NCBI GenBank assembly: GCA_018398575.1
Contig: JAGTXZ010000020.1
Location: forward strand, 1,302,001-1,366,000
From: Ampelomyces quisqualis
Taxonomy: Eukaryota > Ascomycota > Dothideomycetes > Pleosporales > Phaeosphaeriaceae
DNA length: 64,000 bases
Direction of reading: 5' to 3'
Part shown: positions 54,680-64,000 of the stretch, one piece after another
Numbering within the stretch: position 1 is the stretch's first letter
Layout: each line of letters begins with the position of its first letter
Made by a program: the position numbers and the translations under genes
Notes under the pieces: generated by a model
Databases searched by the model: none
Told to the model about the DNA's origin: nothing
What the model saw: only the letters and a program-made list of their open reading frames with translations

Positions 54680-54964
54680 GGAAGCGTGGCGTGGTGTGGT
54701 GTGGCGTGGCGTGGCGTGGCGTGGCGTGAAGGGTTGTGCGGCGGTAGTGATGGTGTCGTGCGGTGGATGATGGAAGTAATTGTAGAGTCAGCGTCGGGCA
54801 CCGCGGTGGAAGAAGAGCTTGAGCAGCAGCAGCAATGGACAAGAGAGAACCGAGTCGGCGGCGATGATGTAGGCCGAGCAAACACCAAGCCCGCCCAGGC
54901 CGGTGACCTCACCACCAGACTCCAGAGCCCTCAGCCATGTGGGAGACGGCGAGAGACACCACCC
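54680..54964. promoter_or_regulatory. Bidirectional promoter between membrane protein and lipase
   Basis: The two start codons face away from each other across 285 bp, so both promoters must fit here or overlap the neighbouring leader. It contains the pentamer repeat at 54685 and a CAG-rich run near 54825. Confidence 0.6.
54685..54728. repeat. (GTGGC)n pentanucleotide repeat in the 5' leader
   Basis: About nine units of GTGGC/GTGGT end five bases before the start codon of the membrane-protein gene. In its mRNA this is a run of CCACG/CCACA units directly upstream of AUG. Confidence 0.85.
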
Positions 54965-56172
54965 ATGGCCGCTGTCGTAGGCCGAACCCTCCATCGCATC
55001 CTCCTTCTCGCCGCGGCCGCCGGCGTCTGCAGCCAGGCGACACGGCAGCCGCTTGCTGGCCGGCCCGCCAACGGCTCCCTGATCTCGCAGCAGCTCTTCG
55101 CCGAGCTCGAGCAGCTCGCGCGCATCGTCGACATCTCCTACTGCGTCGGCGCGGCGGGCCTGGGCATCCACAAGCCCTTCCGCTGCGCCAGCCGTTGTGC
55201 GGACCGCGACCTGGACACGTTTGAGCTGGTCGCCGTGAGTCGCCGCGTGCGGCTGTCCCAGGTGTCGCCCAAGTCGCTGACCATCTCGACTCTCAGACCT
55301 GGAACACGGGCCCTTTTCTCTCCGACTCGTGCGGCTACATGGCTCTGTCGCACTCGCCCACGCAGCCACGCCTCATACTCGCCTTTCGCGGCACCTACTC
55401 GCTCGCCAACACCATCGCCGACCTCTCCACCATCCCCCAGGAGTACGTGCCCTACCCCCGCGACGACGAGGACCATGACCACCACGGCCCTTCAGCTTTG
55501 CCGACTCGACCCGCAGAGCCGCCTAGATGCGCCAACTGCACCGTCCACATGGGCTTCTACTCGTCCTGGCTCAACACGCGCAAAGCCATCCTCCCGCACG
55601 TCACCGAAGCGCGGGAGAAATACCCCAACTACAAGCTGCAACTTGTCGGCCACTCTCTGGGCGGTGCCGTTGCAGCCCTCGCGGGCCTCGACTTCAAAGC
55701 GCGTGGCTGGGACGCGCACGTGACCACTTTCGGCGAGCCACGGCTCGGCAACAAGGCCTTCACAGCATATACTGACGAGCGCTTCAACATCACCTCAAAC
55801 CACGAAGCCAACAAATTCCACCGTGTCACCCATGCTGGCGATCCCGTACCTTTGCTCCCTCTGTCTGAATGGGGCTATACCATGCACGGTGAGGAAATCT
55901 TCATCTCCGCACCAAACCTGCCTGTCTCCATCATAGACATCCAGCACTGTGACGGGGACCAAGACCCCGATTGTATTGCTGGCATCGATCAATCGAACCC
56001 CGTCTGGCCTGTGCCGACCCGCTTCAAATTCTGGCAGCTCTTCTTCGCGCACAGAGATTACTTCTGGCGCTTAGGACTCTGTCTGCCTAGCGTCACCACA
56101 GATCCGCAAGAGTGGTATCCTAAACCTAGCGTTGGCGAGGGCAGTGAAGTGCCTGAGATTCAAGAGCTGTAA
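54965..56172 (+). CDS. Secreted class-3 lipase (triacylglycerol/feruloyl-type), 2 exons
   Basis: Extracellular ester hydrolase of the Lipase_3 family. Exons 54965-55234 and 55297-56172 (62-bp intron) give 381 residues. The start ATG opens a signal peptide (TLHRILLLAAAAGVCSQA). The ISYCVG and CADRDLDTFELV segments are usual at the start of the domain, and RLILAFRGT supplies the oxyanion-hole strand. The nucleophile is S210 in GHSLGGA; D272 in HAGDPVPLLP and H287 in YTMHGEE complete the likely triad. Several Cys and two NxT/S sites suit secretion. It lacks the compact size of classic Thermomyces lipase, with an extra loop (about 140-170, PRDDEDHDHHGP) and a longer C-terminus. Substrate, lipid or feruloyl ester, cannot be told by eye. 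Confidence 0.9.
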
Positions 56173-56380
56173 TGCCACCGTGTATGATGATGTTGAGATT
56201 GAATGTGTTCGGCCTGCCGACTGTACGTATTCATTCACTAACCTTGCCCGTGTCCTCATACCGCCCACGAATGATGATCCCTTTTACGGAATCAATAAAA
56301 ACCGCTTGAAGACAGCTTCATGCCTAACGTAACCTTTGTAAATACTCCTGACCTCCAAAAGCTGATTCCAGGTTCCATCT

Positions 56381-58189
56381 TCACACACTCCCAAACGTCG
56401 CTTTGTTCAACCGTTTCGAAATATCATTCCACGTAGCCACTTGCCCCTGCCTAACCTCACTCCTCGGAATCTGCCCTGCACGATTCCCCGCCATCATCTT
56501 CATCTCGCCAATCTCCTCCAGCCCCGCCGCCGTCTTACTCTGCGCAACCTGCCACCACGGATCCTTCCCCCTCGGGCTCTGGCTCTGGCTCTCAACCGAC
56601 AAGTGGGGACTACTCGCGCTACTCACCGCCTCGGGGAACATGGTCTGCAAGCGCTGCAGCTTCTCCAGCAGAATGCCGCGCCGCGTGGCGTCGAGTTGGG
56701 GGAACAAGAGGACGAAATCGAGGAGGAATAAAAAGTCGTCGATGCGCACCGCTGTTTCCTCCAGAGTCGCGGCGGGCACGTGGATGAGTACGTCTGCGAT
56801 TGTGTCTGTGATTTCAAATAGTTTCTGCGTCATGGACGAGCCGTGCACGCCAATGTCCTGTCGGGACATGTGGGATACTTGCACCCGGAGAGTCTGGCTT
56901 AGGCGTACGGGGAATAGCAGGGATAAGCATTCTTGGCTGGAGCGGGAGGATAGGAGCGTTTGGCCCATTGCGAGGCGCCATACTAGTGTGCGCAGCCACT
57001 CGCGCGTGATGGTGAGGTCGGCGCGCTGCATCATGGATAGGTTGGCTAGGTTGCCCGCGTCCGAGGCCGCGTCGCCTTCGAGTTCGCGCGATTTCGCTTC
57101 GACCCATGTGGATGTGACTTTGCCTGCAGTCCCGCTGGCTTGCGTGTCGAGCCACGAGGTCAGGAACTCTGTGTCAAGGAGCCGGAACAGTTTGATGATT
57201 TGGTTAAAGCCTTCATGGACTTGAATGGGGATCGTGGGGTCGTTTTCCGGGAGCGTGTACAGTGGTGGGAGAATGGCGTGGCGGTAGTCGAGGATCGCGA
57301 TGAAGCGCTCGTGGATGTAGGCTTGCCAGTACATGCGTTGCCGCCGAGAGCGTTCGGGGGCGGGGAGCAAGGCGGCGCTTTCGGCGTTGTCGATTCGCAG
57401 CATTTGGATCCAGGTTATGGCGTCTCGCATGTAGTATAGGGCGGCGTCGCTGGCTTGCAGGGACATGAGGCAGTTGTGCAGGAAGATAGATTGCATGGCT
57501 CGCATGACCGAGGAATGGCAGTGGCGCTTAGGAGGGACGATGCTTTCAATAGAGCACTCCATCAGGTGTTCGATAGTTTGGACAATTTCCTCCGTTCGAC
57601 TGTTGCCATAGCGGGTGAGGTTCAGTGTGGCGCCACCAAATGCGTAAATGAATGATCGCACTTCCTGGTCTGTATCCATGACATTAATGTAATGTCGTAG
57701 TTCATGTTCGTCTATGACTGGCTGGACTGGATAGACTCCTTCCATATAATCTGGAATCAGGCTCAAGAAAAAGGCTCCGCTGTACCGGGATGGATAACGC
57801 GACACTGGAGATGCTGGAGCTAGTCAGCGACAGACCATCCCATCTGATGTTCACTTCTATGAGCACCATTTCTGCTTCACAGACATACTGGGGCTGCCGA
57901 CACTTTCCACTGACTGTGGTGCCCCATCATGAAGTACCTGACATGTAACCTGTGCTGCAATCGCCGGCAAGATAGGCGGAGAAGTTTTTGGAGTGGCCGT
58001 CTGCGTCCTAAACTCCGAAATGATATGCCCTCTCTTTCCCTGTGATCGCTGCTTGCCAGAAGCCGAATAAACGCATCGCAGCCCAAGATGAGCGCATTGC
58101 TGGCATCGGTCCTGCCCGTTACACTTGACCTTGCGACGCTTGCAGGCGTCACATGCTTTCGAGGCTCGTTTCTGAACTGGCTGATCCAT
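56381..58189 (-). CDS. Zn2Cys6 transcription factor, probable MAL-type regulator, 2 exons
   Basis: Exons 58189-57889 and 57813-56381 (75-bp intron, GTATGT donor, GCTGAC branch site) give 577 residues. The zinc cluster is C13-x2-C16-x6-C23-x5-C29-x2-C32-x6-C39 (CDACKRRKVKCNGQDRC). The linker GKQRSQGKRGHIISEFR resembles that of yeast MAL activators and Aspergillus MalR/AmyR, where KRG is followed by a basic helix. The middle domain has AALYYMRDAITWIQML and RRQRMYWQAYIHERF, the fungal-specific block seen in that group. The next genes are a maltose-type permease and an alpha-glucosidase, so a role as their maltose-responsive activator is likely. The assignment rests on neighbours and linker; it is not proven. 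Confidence 0.85.
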
Positions 58190-59126
58190 TGCAGCGGGTC
58201 ATAACTAGCAAGCAGTGTTTTTGTCCGGCCGGATCACTTCGCATGGAACAGGGCGTGGAAAGCATGGAGAAATCTGGGGGCGGGAAGATCGGAATGTGGA
58301 GAAGAAGTTCTGGCATGTGAGTGGCTCGCTTGCTTAGGTTGTGCCATGCGTACCATGTCCGTCGCGACGAATCATAATATCAATCCTAAGAGTGCGGCCT
58401 GTTCTGTCATAAACATGAGCTGCCTAAGCCTCCCAAGAACATTCTCGCAATTCTTTGTTTTATTCATGCAACTCAAGGTGCTCCGCTCCTTACATCATCT
58501 TTATTTCTCTTACTTTTCATGATACAGGTTTTACTTTTGGTGTTGGGCAAATTGAGCGCAATACATATAATAGTACTGCCATTGCGAGCATCGAATTGAA
58601 ATAGAAATTGACATAGTCGAAGTTGGTGTGAAGTGACTCCGACTTGGAATGCTGCTCCTATAACGTTACTAGGGCGGCAGTGGTGATTTAGAAGCCGATA
58701 ATTGTCGCTTTACGCAGAATCGCTGCATTACGTTCAACAGAATGCGCGCGAAGGGGAACCTCGCAGGCAGAACAGAAGCTAAAAGATATAATGTAAGCGA
58801 TGTAGGATGATATGGACGACTAGAATTAATCCAGTACCTGCGAGATCTAGGTCACCGATAGAGCTGAGATCTACCCATACGTAGCGGAGTCTGATTAGCA
58901 TGTACCCAAGTGGAGTTAAGATCGGGTTGTACATGCAAGGGGCGACCGAGAGCTTGAAAAGTTGATCATCAATTGGACTCTCAATGCTTAAAATAACTCA
59001 TAAGGGTTTCTACACATGCGTAAATGAAAACAGCGCTAGGCGTAAACCAAATGGTGAAAATGTCGTAAAGTCATATATCTAATCTGCAACTCCTCATCTC
59101 TCCTCTCCAATAGTTCTTTCTCCCAT
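58190..59126. other. Intergenic region
   Basis: Promoter of the MAL-type regulator and 3' flank of the permease gene. It is moderately AT-rich, with no supported gene. Confidence 0.45.
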
Positions 59127-60800
59127 CTATTTCTTTCTCGGGACCTGCTCAAGATGAGCCGATGCGCCCTTCTCCTCATTAAGCTCCCTCTCAATGTTAC
59201 TGACGTCGTAGGTGTCAACAGTGGTGCTAGCGAATTGTCTAGCAGGCACGCGCTTCTCGAACAGAATATCGAGTTCTCCGTAGGTCCTGCCCTTGGGCTC
59301 GGGAAGGCGGAAGAATGCCCATAGAAAGCAAAAGAAGCATGTGCCAGCGTAGAAGAAGCCAGCCCTTGCACCCCAATTCCACGCACCAGGGTTCAACATG
59401 CGGGGTGTAAGCACGTTGCCGACAATGGAAGCGAGATTGTAGAAGTTTCGCGCTAGGACAACGGTCTTCTGGCGGAGTCGGGTCGAGGGGATCTCGGCGA
59501 CGATGGCGTAGCAGATGGGCCCGACAGTGACATTGTATGTGCAAGCGAAGACAAGAAGCATGGCACCAATGCCCCACTGTGCTCCGAAGTTGCCCTTGCT
59601 GATTGTTCCGAGGCCACCGATAATGACAAGCAAGATGATCATGGCGAAATCTCCGCAAACATACAAGGTTCGGCGTCCGACGCGGGGGATGAGCGACCAT
59701 GCGACCAGAACACCAACACCGCCGATACCGTACTGTCCCAAGCTCATAGAGAATGCATTTGAATCGCTAAGCCCGGCCTGCTGGAAGAAGTAGGTTGAAT
59801 ATCCCATCAACGAAGCGCCGCAGAACGCCTGGGTGAACCAAGTCATAGCAGCGATTTCAGTTCGACGGAGATCGGTGCCCCTGAAGCAGTCGAGGTAAGA
59901 GGTACCAGAGGAGGCAGCCTTCTCGAGCTCGTTGGTGTGGCGCATCATGCTGATGGTTTCATCGGCGTTGAAGTCGGGGTGCTTGGCAGGCGATGTAAGA
60001 CGTAGGAGCATCTTCTTCGCATCATCGTCGCGATCCTTGCGAACGAGCCACCAGGGAGATTCGGGCGCAAAAGCAATGCCAATCATCAACGGAAGAGGCC
60101 AGAGCCATTGGAGAGCATAAGGGATGCGGTAGGCCCACTGATCGGGACGCTCTGCAACACCTTTGAGCACACCGGACGCAAGGAACTGGCCAATGACCCA
60201 GCAGAGGTTGACGTATGTAGTGAGAATAGGTCGGAGCGGTACGGGACACACTTCGGCGGCGTACGTACATGATAATGTCTGGAACGCCCCCCATGGCACG
60301 CCGCAGAGCATGAGACCGACGAGGAGCATCTGTATGTTTTGCGCAAAGAAGACGACGAAAATGGCGAGGTTGACGAAGAACAGGGCTCCAATCATGGTCT
60401 TCTTGTACCCCAATCGATCCGCAATGATACCGTTGATCATCAGACCTAGCATCTCTCCAACGTAGGCACCATTGGTAAGTCCGGCCTGCCACGCTGCTGT
60501 GATTTCGTAAGATCCGTCGGTGATGGGTGATCCAAATTTTTGCTTGAAGGCCGGCACTGCCATCAGATTGGCAATGAGGACTTTGTCGAAACCCTCCATG
60601 ATAATGGCTGCGGAGAGCAGAACAGACCAAGCAACGGCCTTGGGGTACAATTGGAGACCTTGCATGAGGGTCATGTTTTGTTCTGACTGGGTGGCCTTGT
60701 TGGCATCGGCGGTAGTTTGCGCATTGTCTGCGAAGACCAGAGACAGCTTGCGCTGCTGCTCAGGGTCAACGGCTACAACACTGCTGTTGCAACGAGACAT
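59127..60800 (-). CDS. malP: MFS maltose/alpha-glucoside permease
   Basis: Proton-coupled uptake of maltose or related alpha-glucosides at the plasma membrane. Single exon, 557 residues, starting at the ATG at 60800. The long cytosolic N-terminus and first helix (AVAWSVLLSAAIIMEGFDKVLI) are typical of the MAL31/MalP group. Other signatures are NGIIADRLGYKKT between helices 2 and 3, GVPWGAFQTLSCTYAAEVCP, APESPWWLVRKDR after helix 6, QQAGLSDSNAFSMSLGQY in helix 7, PRVGRRTLYVCG, and PEPKGRTYGELDILFEKRVPAR at the end. All are intact. It is divergent from an alpha-glucosidase, and the closest downstream gene is a Zn2Cys6 regulator, the order of a MAL locus. A TATAAAAA lies about 180 bp upstream of the ATG. 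The symbol is given by analogy. Confidence 0.9.
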   Translation of the reverse strand: MSRCNSSVVAVDPEQQRKLSLVFADNAQTTADANKATQSEQNMTLMQGLQLYPKAVAWSVLLSAAIIMEGFDKVLIANLMAVPAFKQKFGSPITDGSYEITAAWQAGLTNGAYVGEMLGLMINGIIADRLGYKKTMIGALFFVNLAIFVVFFAQNIQMLLVGLMLCGVPWGAFQTLSCTYAAEVCPVPLRPILTTYVNLCWVIGQFLASGVLKGVAERPDQWAYRIPYALQWLWPLPLMIGIAFAPESPWWLVRKDRDDDAKKMLLRLTSPAKHPDFNADETISMMRHTNELEKAASSGTSYLDCFRGTDLRRTEIAAMTWFTQAFCGASLMGYSTYFFQQAGLSDSNAFSMSLGQYGIGGVGVLVAWSLIPRVGRRTLYVCGDFAMIILLVIIGGLGTISKGNFGAQWGIGAMLLVFACTYNVTVGPICYAIVAEIPSTRLRQKTVVLARNFYNLASIVGNVLTPRMLNPGAWNWGARAGFFYAGTCFFCFLWAFFRLPEPKGRTYGELDILFEKRVPARQFASTTVDTYDVSNIERELNEEKGASAHLEQVPRKK

Positions 60801-60978
60801 GGTGGAATGGTGGAGGTGGCGAAAATGCCGTCAAACCCAGGAGGAACGAGGAGTAGTTATAACAAGCGCCTCAAAGACGTGGAAAGGGACTGCTCGAGAC
60901 TTCAGCAGTGGACTTGAAGAACCGTGGATCGAGATCTGCAAGCCGGATGATGATCCGTTGCAGTGCAAGCCCAGCCTG

Positions 60979-60986
60979 TTTTTATA
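60979..60986 (-). promoter_or_regulatory. TATA box of maltose permease gene
   Basis: Reads TATAAAAA on the minus strand, about 180 bp upstream of the permease start codon. It is the best TATA match in the shared promoter. Confidence 0.5.
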
Positions 60987-61558
60987 CCAAAACGAGCCCT
61001 GCCTAGCTGTAGCTCTTTGCCAGTCGAGAAGCTCATGTTGGGGTACGGGGGAAATGGCGCGGGGACAAACGCCACAACTCGGAAGTCGATGCCATCGGTG
61101 CTCTGCCATCTCATGTCTGGGGAAGTGGCACCGAGAATCACGCCGCACCGAGGCTTAGGGCGTCTGGCGAAGGGTGTGACCGTGTGAGAGGTGTGAAGTC
61201 GGGCCGTGTCGGACCAGACTGCAGCGCCGGGCTTAGCTGCATCAAGAACTATTGCCGCATGAAGCTAAGGCCTCGATCACCCGGAGATAGAGAATGCCAC
61301 TGGATGTCGGCGTAACATTGGATCATGTGAGATGGTGTCCTGAGCAGTGAGCAGTTCCCCAGCAGCAATCGCTCGCTTAAGCTCGTGCTTGGCAGTGAGA
61401 TTGCGCTTGATCAAGATCATAGCCCGCCGGACCGACATGTGACGAGTCAAATTCCTACCGAGAATCCTTCCGCTACTCATCATGCAAGTGTGGACCGACA
61501 CCTAGAAATGGGTGGAGATACCGAGCGGAGTGGTCGGCACTTGGAAGTAGCGTCAAGG

Positions 61559-61564
61559 TATAAG
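61559..61564 (+). promoter_or_regulatory. TATA-like box of alpha-glucosidase gene
   Basis: TATAAG about 115 bp upstream of the alpha-glucosidase start and about 20 bp downstream of the CGG-N6-CGG pair, a normal spacing for a fungal core promoter. Confidence 0.45.
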
Positions 61565-61675
61565 TGGACTACGAGCATCGCGGTTGCGTTCGAAGAAACG
61601 CTCTTTCGCTGAAAAATCCCCGTGCAGCATCTTCAAGATTAGTGTTCAGACACCGAAGCACAAGTATCACACAAG

Positions 61676-63718
61676 ATGACTGTTGCTCAAAGACCATGGT
61701 GGAAAGATGCGGTGGTGTACCAGATCTACCCTGCCAGTTTCAAAGACAGCAATGGCGACGGCATCGGTGATCTCAACGGCATCATGTCTGAGTTAGACTA
61801 CATCCGCTCCATTGGCGTTGATGTTATTTGGATCTGCCCCAGTTCGTTGTGCCTCTTCATTTCCCACCCAGTCCGAGCTGATGTTCCTCAGTGTATGACT
61901 CTCCTCAAGTCGATATGGGATACGATATTCGCGATTACGAAGATGTATATGCTCCATATGGTACGCTTCAAGATATGGAGAAGTTGATTGACGAGACACA
62001 CTCGCGAGGCATGAGGATTATTCTCGATCTCGTTGTCAACCACACATCTGACCAGGTACGTGCAACTACAACCCATCTTGCAATATCCAACATCCTATAT
62101 CCAACTTCTGTCTTCATGAATTTGAAGTCTTCGTTGACTTCTTTCAAAGCTAACAGTACATCCAACAGCACAAATGGTTCCAAGAGTCCCGTTCCTCAAA
62201 AGACAATCCTAAACGAAACTGGTACATCTGGCGTCCCGCACGCTACATCGACGGCGAACGTAAACCCCCAAATAACTGGGTCGGCAACTTCACAGGCTCA
62301 GTATGGCAATGGGAGTTTGTGACAAGTTTCTCGAATGAAGAAGGAGATGCTAACAAATCCATCAGCCCCCAAACCGAAGAATACTACCTCCACCTCTTCT
62401 GCCCCGAACAACCCGACCTGAACTGGGAAAACCCGGAAACGCGCCGCGCAATCTACAAATCCGCCATGGAATTCTGGCTCGAGCGGGGCGTCGACGGATT
62501 TCGCGTCGACACGGTGAATATGTATTCCAAAGGCGAGATGCTCGACGCACCCGTCACCGATCCAAGCTCGGAGTGGCAGTTTGCGGGGTACGAGTACTGC
62601 AATGGACCGCGCATGACGGAGTTTCTGGGCGAGATGAATGGGATTCTGGAGAAGTATGATGCGATGACTGTTGGGGAGTGTCCGAACACGCCGGATAGGA
62701 AGAGGGTGTTGCAGTATGTCAGTGCACGGGAGAAGCAGTTGAACATGGTTTTCCAATTCGTAAGGACGCCCTCTTCTTCCCAGACATGATGCCTTCTGCT
62801 TTCCCTGCTTGCGTTCGATGAGACAGATCAATGCTTATTGCTCATGGATAGGACGTCGTCGACATTGGCCAAGGCCCATATAAATTCTCAACTACCCCTC
62901 ACAACTACATCCTCCCGCAATTCAAGCGCGCCGTGGCAACCACGCAATCCCTCCACTCTGCTCCCTCGGACGGCTGGACAACCGTCTTCCTCGAGAACCA
63001 CGACCAATCCCGCTCCATCTCGCGCTTCACGTCCGACCTGCCCCAGCACCGCGTCGCAGGCGGCAAGTTGCTTGCCCTAATGATGTGCGCGCTGTCCGGG
63101 ACACTATTCATCTACCAAGGCCAAGAACTAGGCATGATTAATTTCCCCCAAAATTGGGACATGAGCGAGTACAAAGACGTTGATTCGAGTAATTATTACA
63201 AGATGATTGGCGAGAAGACGAATTACGATGCTGGCGCGTTGGAGAGGGCGAAAGCGAGTTTGCAACATCTTGCAAGGGATCATGCGAGGGTGCCGATGAG
63301 CTGGAGCACGGAGAGGTATAATGGGTTCAGTCCGCCGGAGAGTGAAGCGGAGCCGTGGATGCGTGCGCTGCCTGATGCGCAAGAGTGTAATGCGGCCCAA
63401 CAACTTTCCGACAAGGATTCTGTGCTGGCGTTTTGGAAGCGCATGGTTAGGGTGCGCAAGGAGCATAAAGATTTGCTGATTCACGGGGATTATGAGGATG
63501 TTGATGTGGGAGTGGATGATCTGGAGTTGTTTGTGTTCAAGAAGACGTGGCAGGGGAAGAGGGCGGTGGTGGTGTGCAATTTCAACAAAGCGGGGAAGAC
63601 GCTGGAGTGGAAGGGTGTGCAGGGGGAGGGCAAGATGGAGTTATTGATGAGTAGTGTGGATGAGGTGGTTGAGGCGGAGTTGAAGGCGTTTGAGGGGAGG
63701 ATATATCTGTGTGGTTGA
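61676..63718 (+). CDS. malT: GH13 alpha-glucosidase (maltase), 5 exons
   Basis: Splits maltose and related alpha-1,4 glucosides to glucose in the cytosol; no signal peptide. Exons 61676-61841, 61892-62055, 62169-62314, 62366-62759 and 62852-63718 give 578 residues. All joins keep conserved GH13 blocks in frame: PWWKDAVVYQIYPASF at the start, WICP-MYDSPQVDMGYDI over intron 1, DLVVNHTSDQ-HKWFQESR over intron 2, and QWD-PQTEEYYLHLF over intron 3. The catalytic nucleophile is D207 (GFRVDTVN), the acid E263 (TVGECPNT), and the transition-state stabiliser D341 (LENHDQSR). The fold then ends in a normal C-terminal beta domain, of the length of yeast maltase and Aspergillus MalT. Paired head-to-head with the maltose permease. 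Intron 1 has a GTTCGT donor, which is less common. Confidence 0.93.
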
Positions 63719-64000
63719 ACGCCGCGCGATGAATGAAAGGTCTCTCACTCTGGTACCAGCTAGCTTACGTAAGGTCCAAAGTGGGGCTGTGAGTGGCTTA
63801 GCGGCCTTGGCACTGATATGGAGCAGTGAGCGAGCGCCGATGAACGAGATAACCTGCTGGGTCGTGCTCGGTAGGGAGTACTTTGTACCATGTCGGGCGT
63901 CATTTGGCGGGAATCCCGGTCTGGTTGCTGGTTGCTCAGTTGGTGGCTGCTGGCCACTGGGACATTGTTGGGCGATTGGAGTCGGGCTACTCCGTACCTA
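63719..64000. other. 3' flank of alpha-glucosidase gene
   Basis: No gene is seen before the window ends. Confidence 0.45.

Larger units (their letters stand above)
60801..61675. promoter_or_regulatory. Shared divergent promoter of permease and alpha-glucosidase
   Basis: 875 bp between two divergent start codons with no supported gene. Zn2Cys6-like CGG pairs are CGG-N6-CGG at 61526-61537 and CGG-N7-CGG at 61200-61212. Motifs matching CreA SYGGRG include CTGGGG near 61117, its reverse complement CCCCAG near 61356, and CCGGAG near 61279. Single short motifs occur by chance, so only the grouping is suggestive of maltose induction with glucose repression. Confidence 0.55.

Noticed and set aside
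60944..60957. CGG-N8-CCG palindrome as a regulator site
   Set aside because: It lies between the permease TATA box and its start codon, so it is probably transcribed leader.

Overview
The window is nuclear DNA of a filamentous ascomycete fungus (Pezizomycotina; Dothideomycetes, perhaps Pleosporales, is an inference from overall character only). Genes are interrupted by short introns of about 46-113 bp with GT...CTAAC/CTGAC...AG signals, lie on both strands, are spaced by 0.3-2 kb, and encode typical filamentous-fungal families (Zn2Cys6 regulators, Ppo oxygenase, CrpA-type copper ATPase, GPI and PEBP secreted proteins, a DUF2235 protein). No rRNA, tRNA, CRISPR or prokaryotic operon was seen. 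Exon structures were built by hand from reading-frame continuity, splice consensus and family alignment recalled from knowledge; no search was run.

Layout. 0.4-6.3 kb: a lactose-type pair, an intracellular GH2 beta-galactosidase and an MFS sugar permease, both on the minus strand. 7.1-7.7 kb: a 547-bp non-autonomous DNA element with CACTG termini and a TAG target duplication. 8.7-20.3 kb: a secreted PEBP-like protein, a proline-rich hypothetical, an amino-acid permease with a short upstream ORF, a GPI-type secreted protein and a coiled-coil protein. 20.3-26.8 kb: a gene-poor stretch holding an AT-rich tract that looks like decayed repeat DNA. 26.8-35.2 kb: a CxxC-containing hypothetical, a tail-anchored-looking coiled-coil protein, an LCCL-domain membrane protein and a large conserved membrane protein. 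35.7-42.7 kb: a copper-exporting P1B ATPase with a cysteine-rich metallothionein-like leader, and a two-domain fatty-acid oxygenase (Ppo/linoleate diol synthase type). 44.9-50.4 kb: a seven-exon DUF2235 hydrolase-like gene with a GC-AG intron and an in-frame intron inside its active-site motif, then a zone of relics: a decayed pogo/Fot1 transposase and an APH-type kinase broken by two TGA codons. 50.8-56.2 kb: a Zn2Cys6 regulator, a membrane protein and a divergently transcribed secreted class-3 lipase. 56.4-63.7 kb: a MAL-type cluster with a Zn2Cys6 regulator, maltose-type permease and GH13 alpha-glucosidase; the last two share an 875-bp divergent promoter.

Together, the ends of the window carry two disaccharide systems built the same way (permease plus intracellular glycosidase). 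The middle carries copper detoxification and oxylipin synthesis next to a small transposon-scarred zone. I see no wholly new system; the most unusual items are the in-frame active-site intron, the cysteine-rich ATPase leader, the CACTG element and the freshly broken kinase gene.
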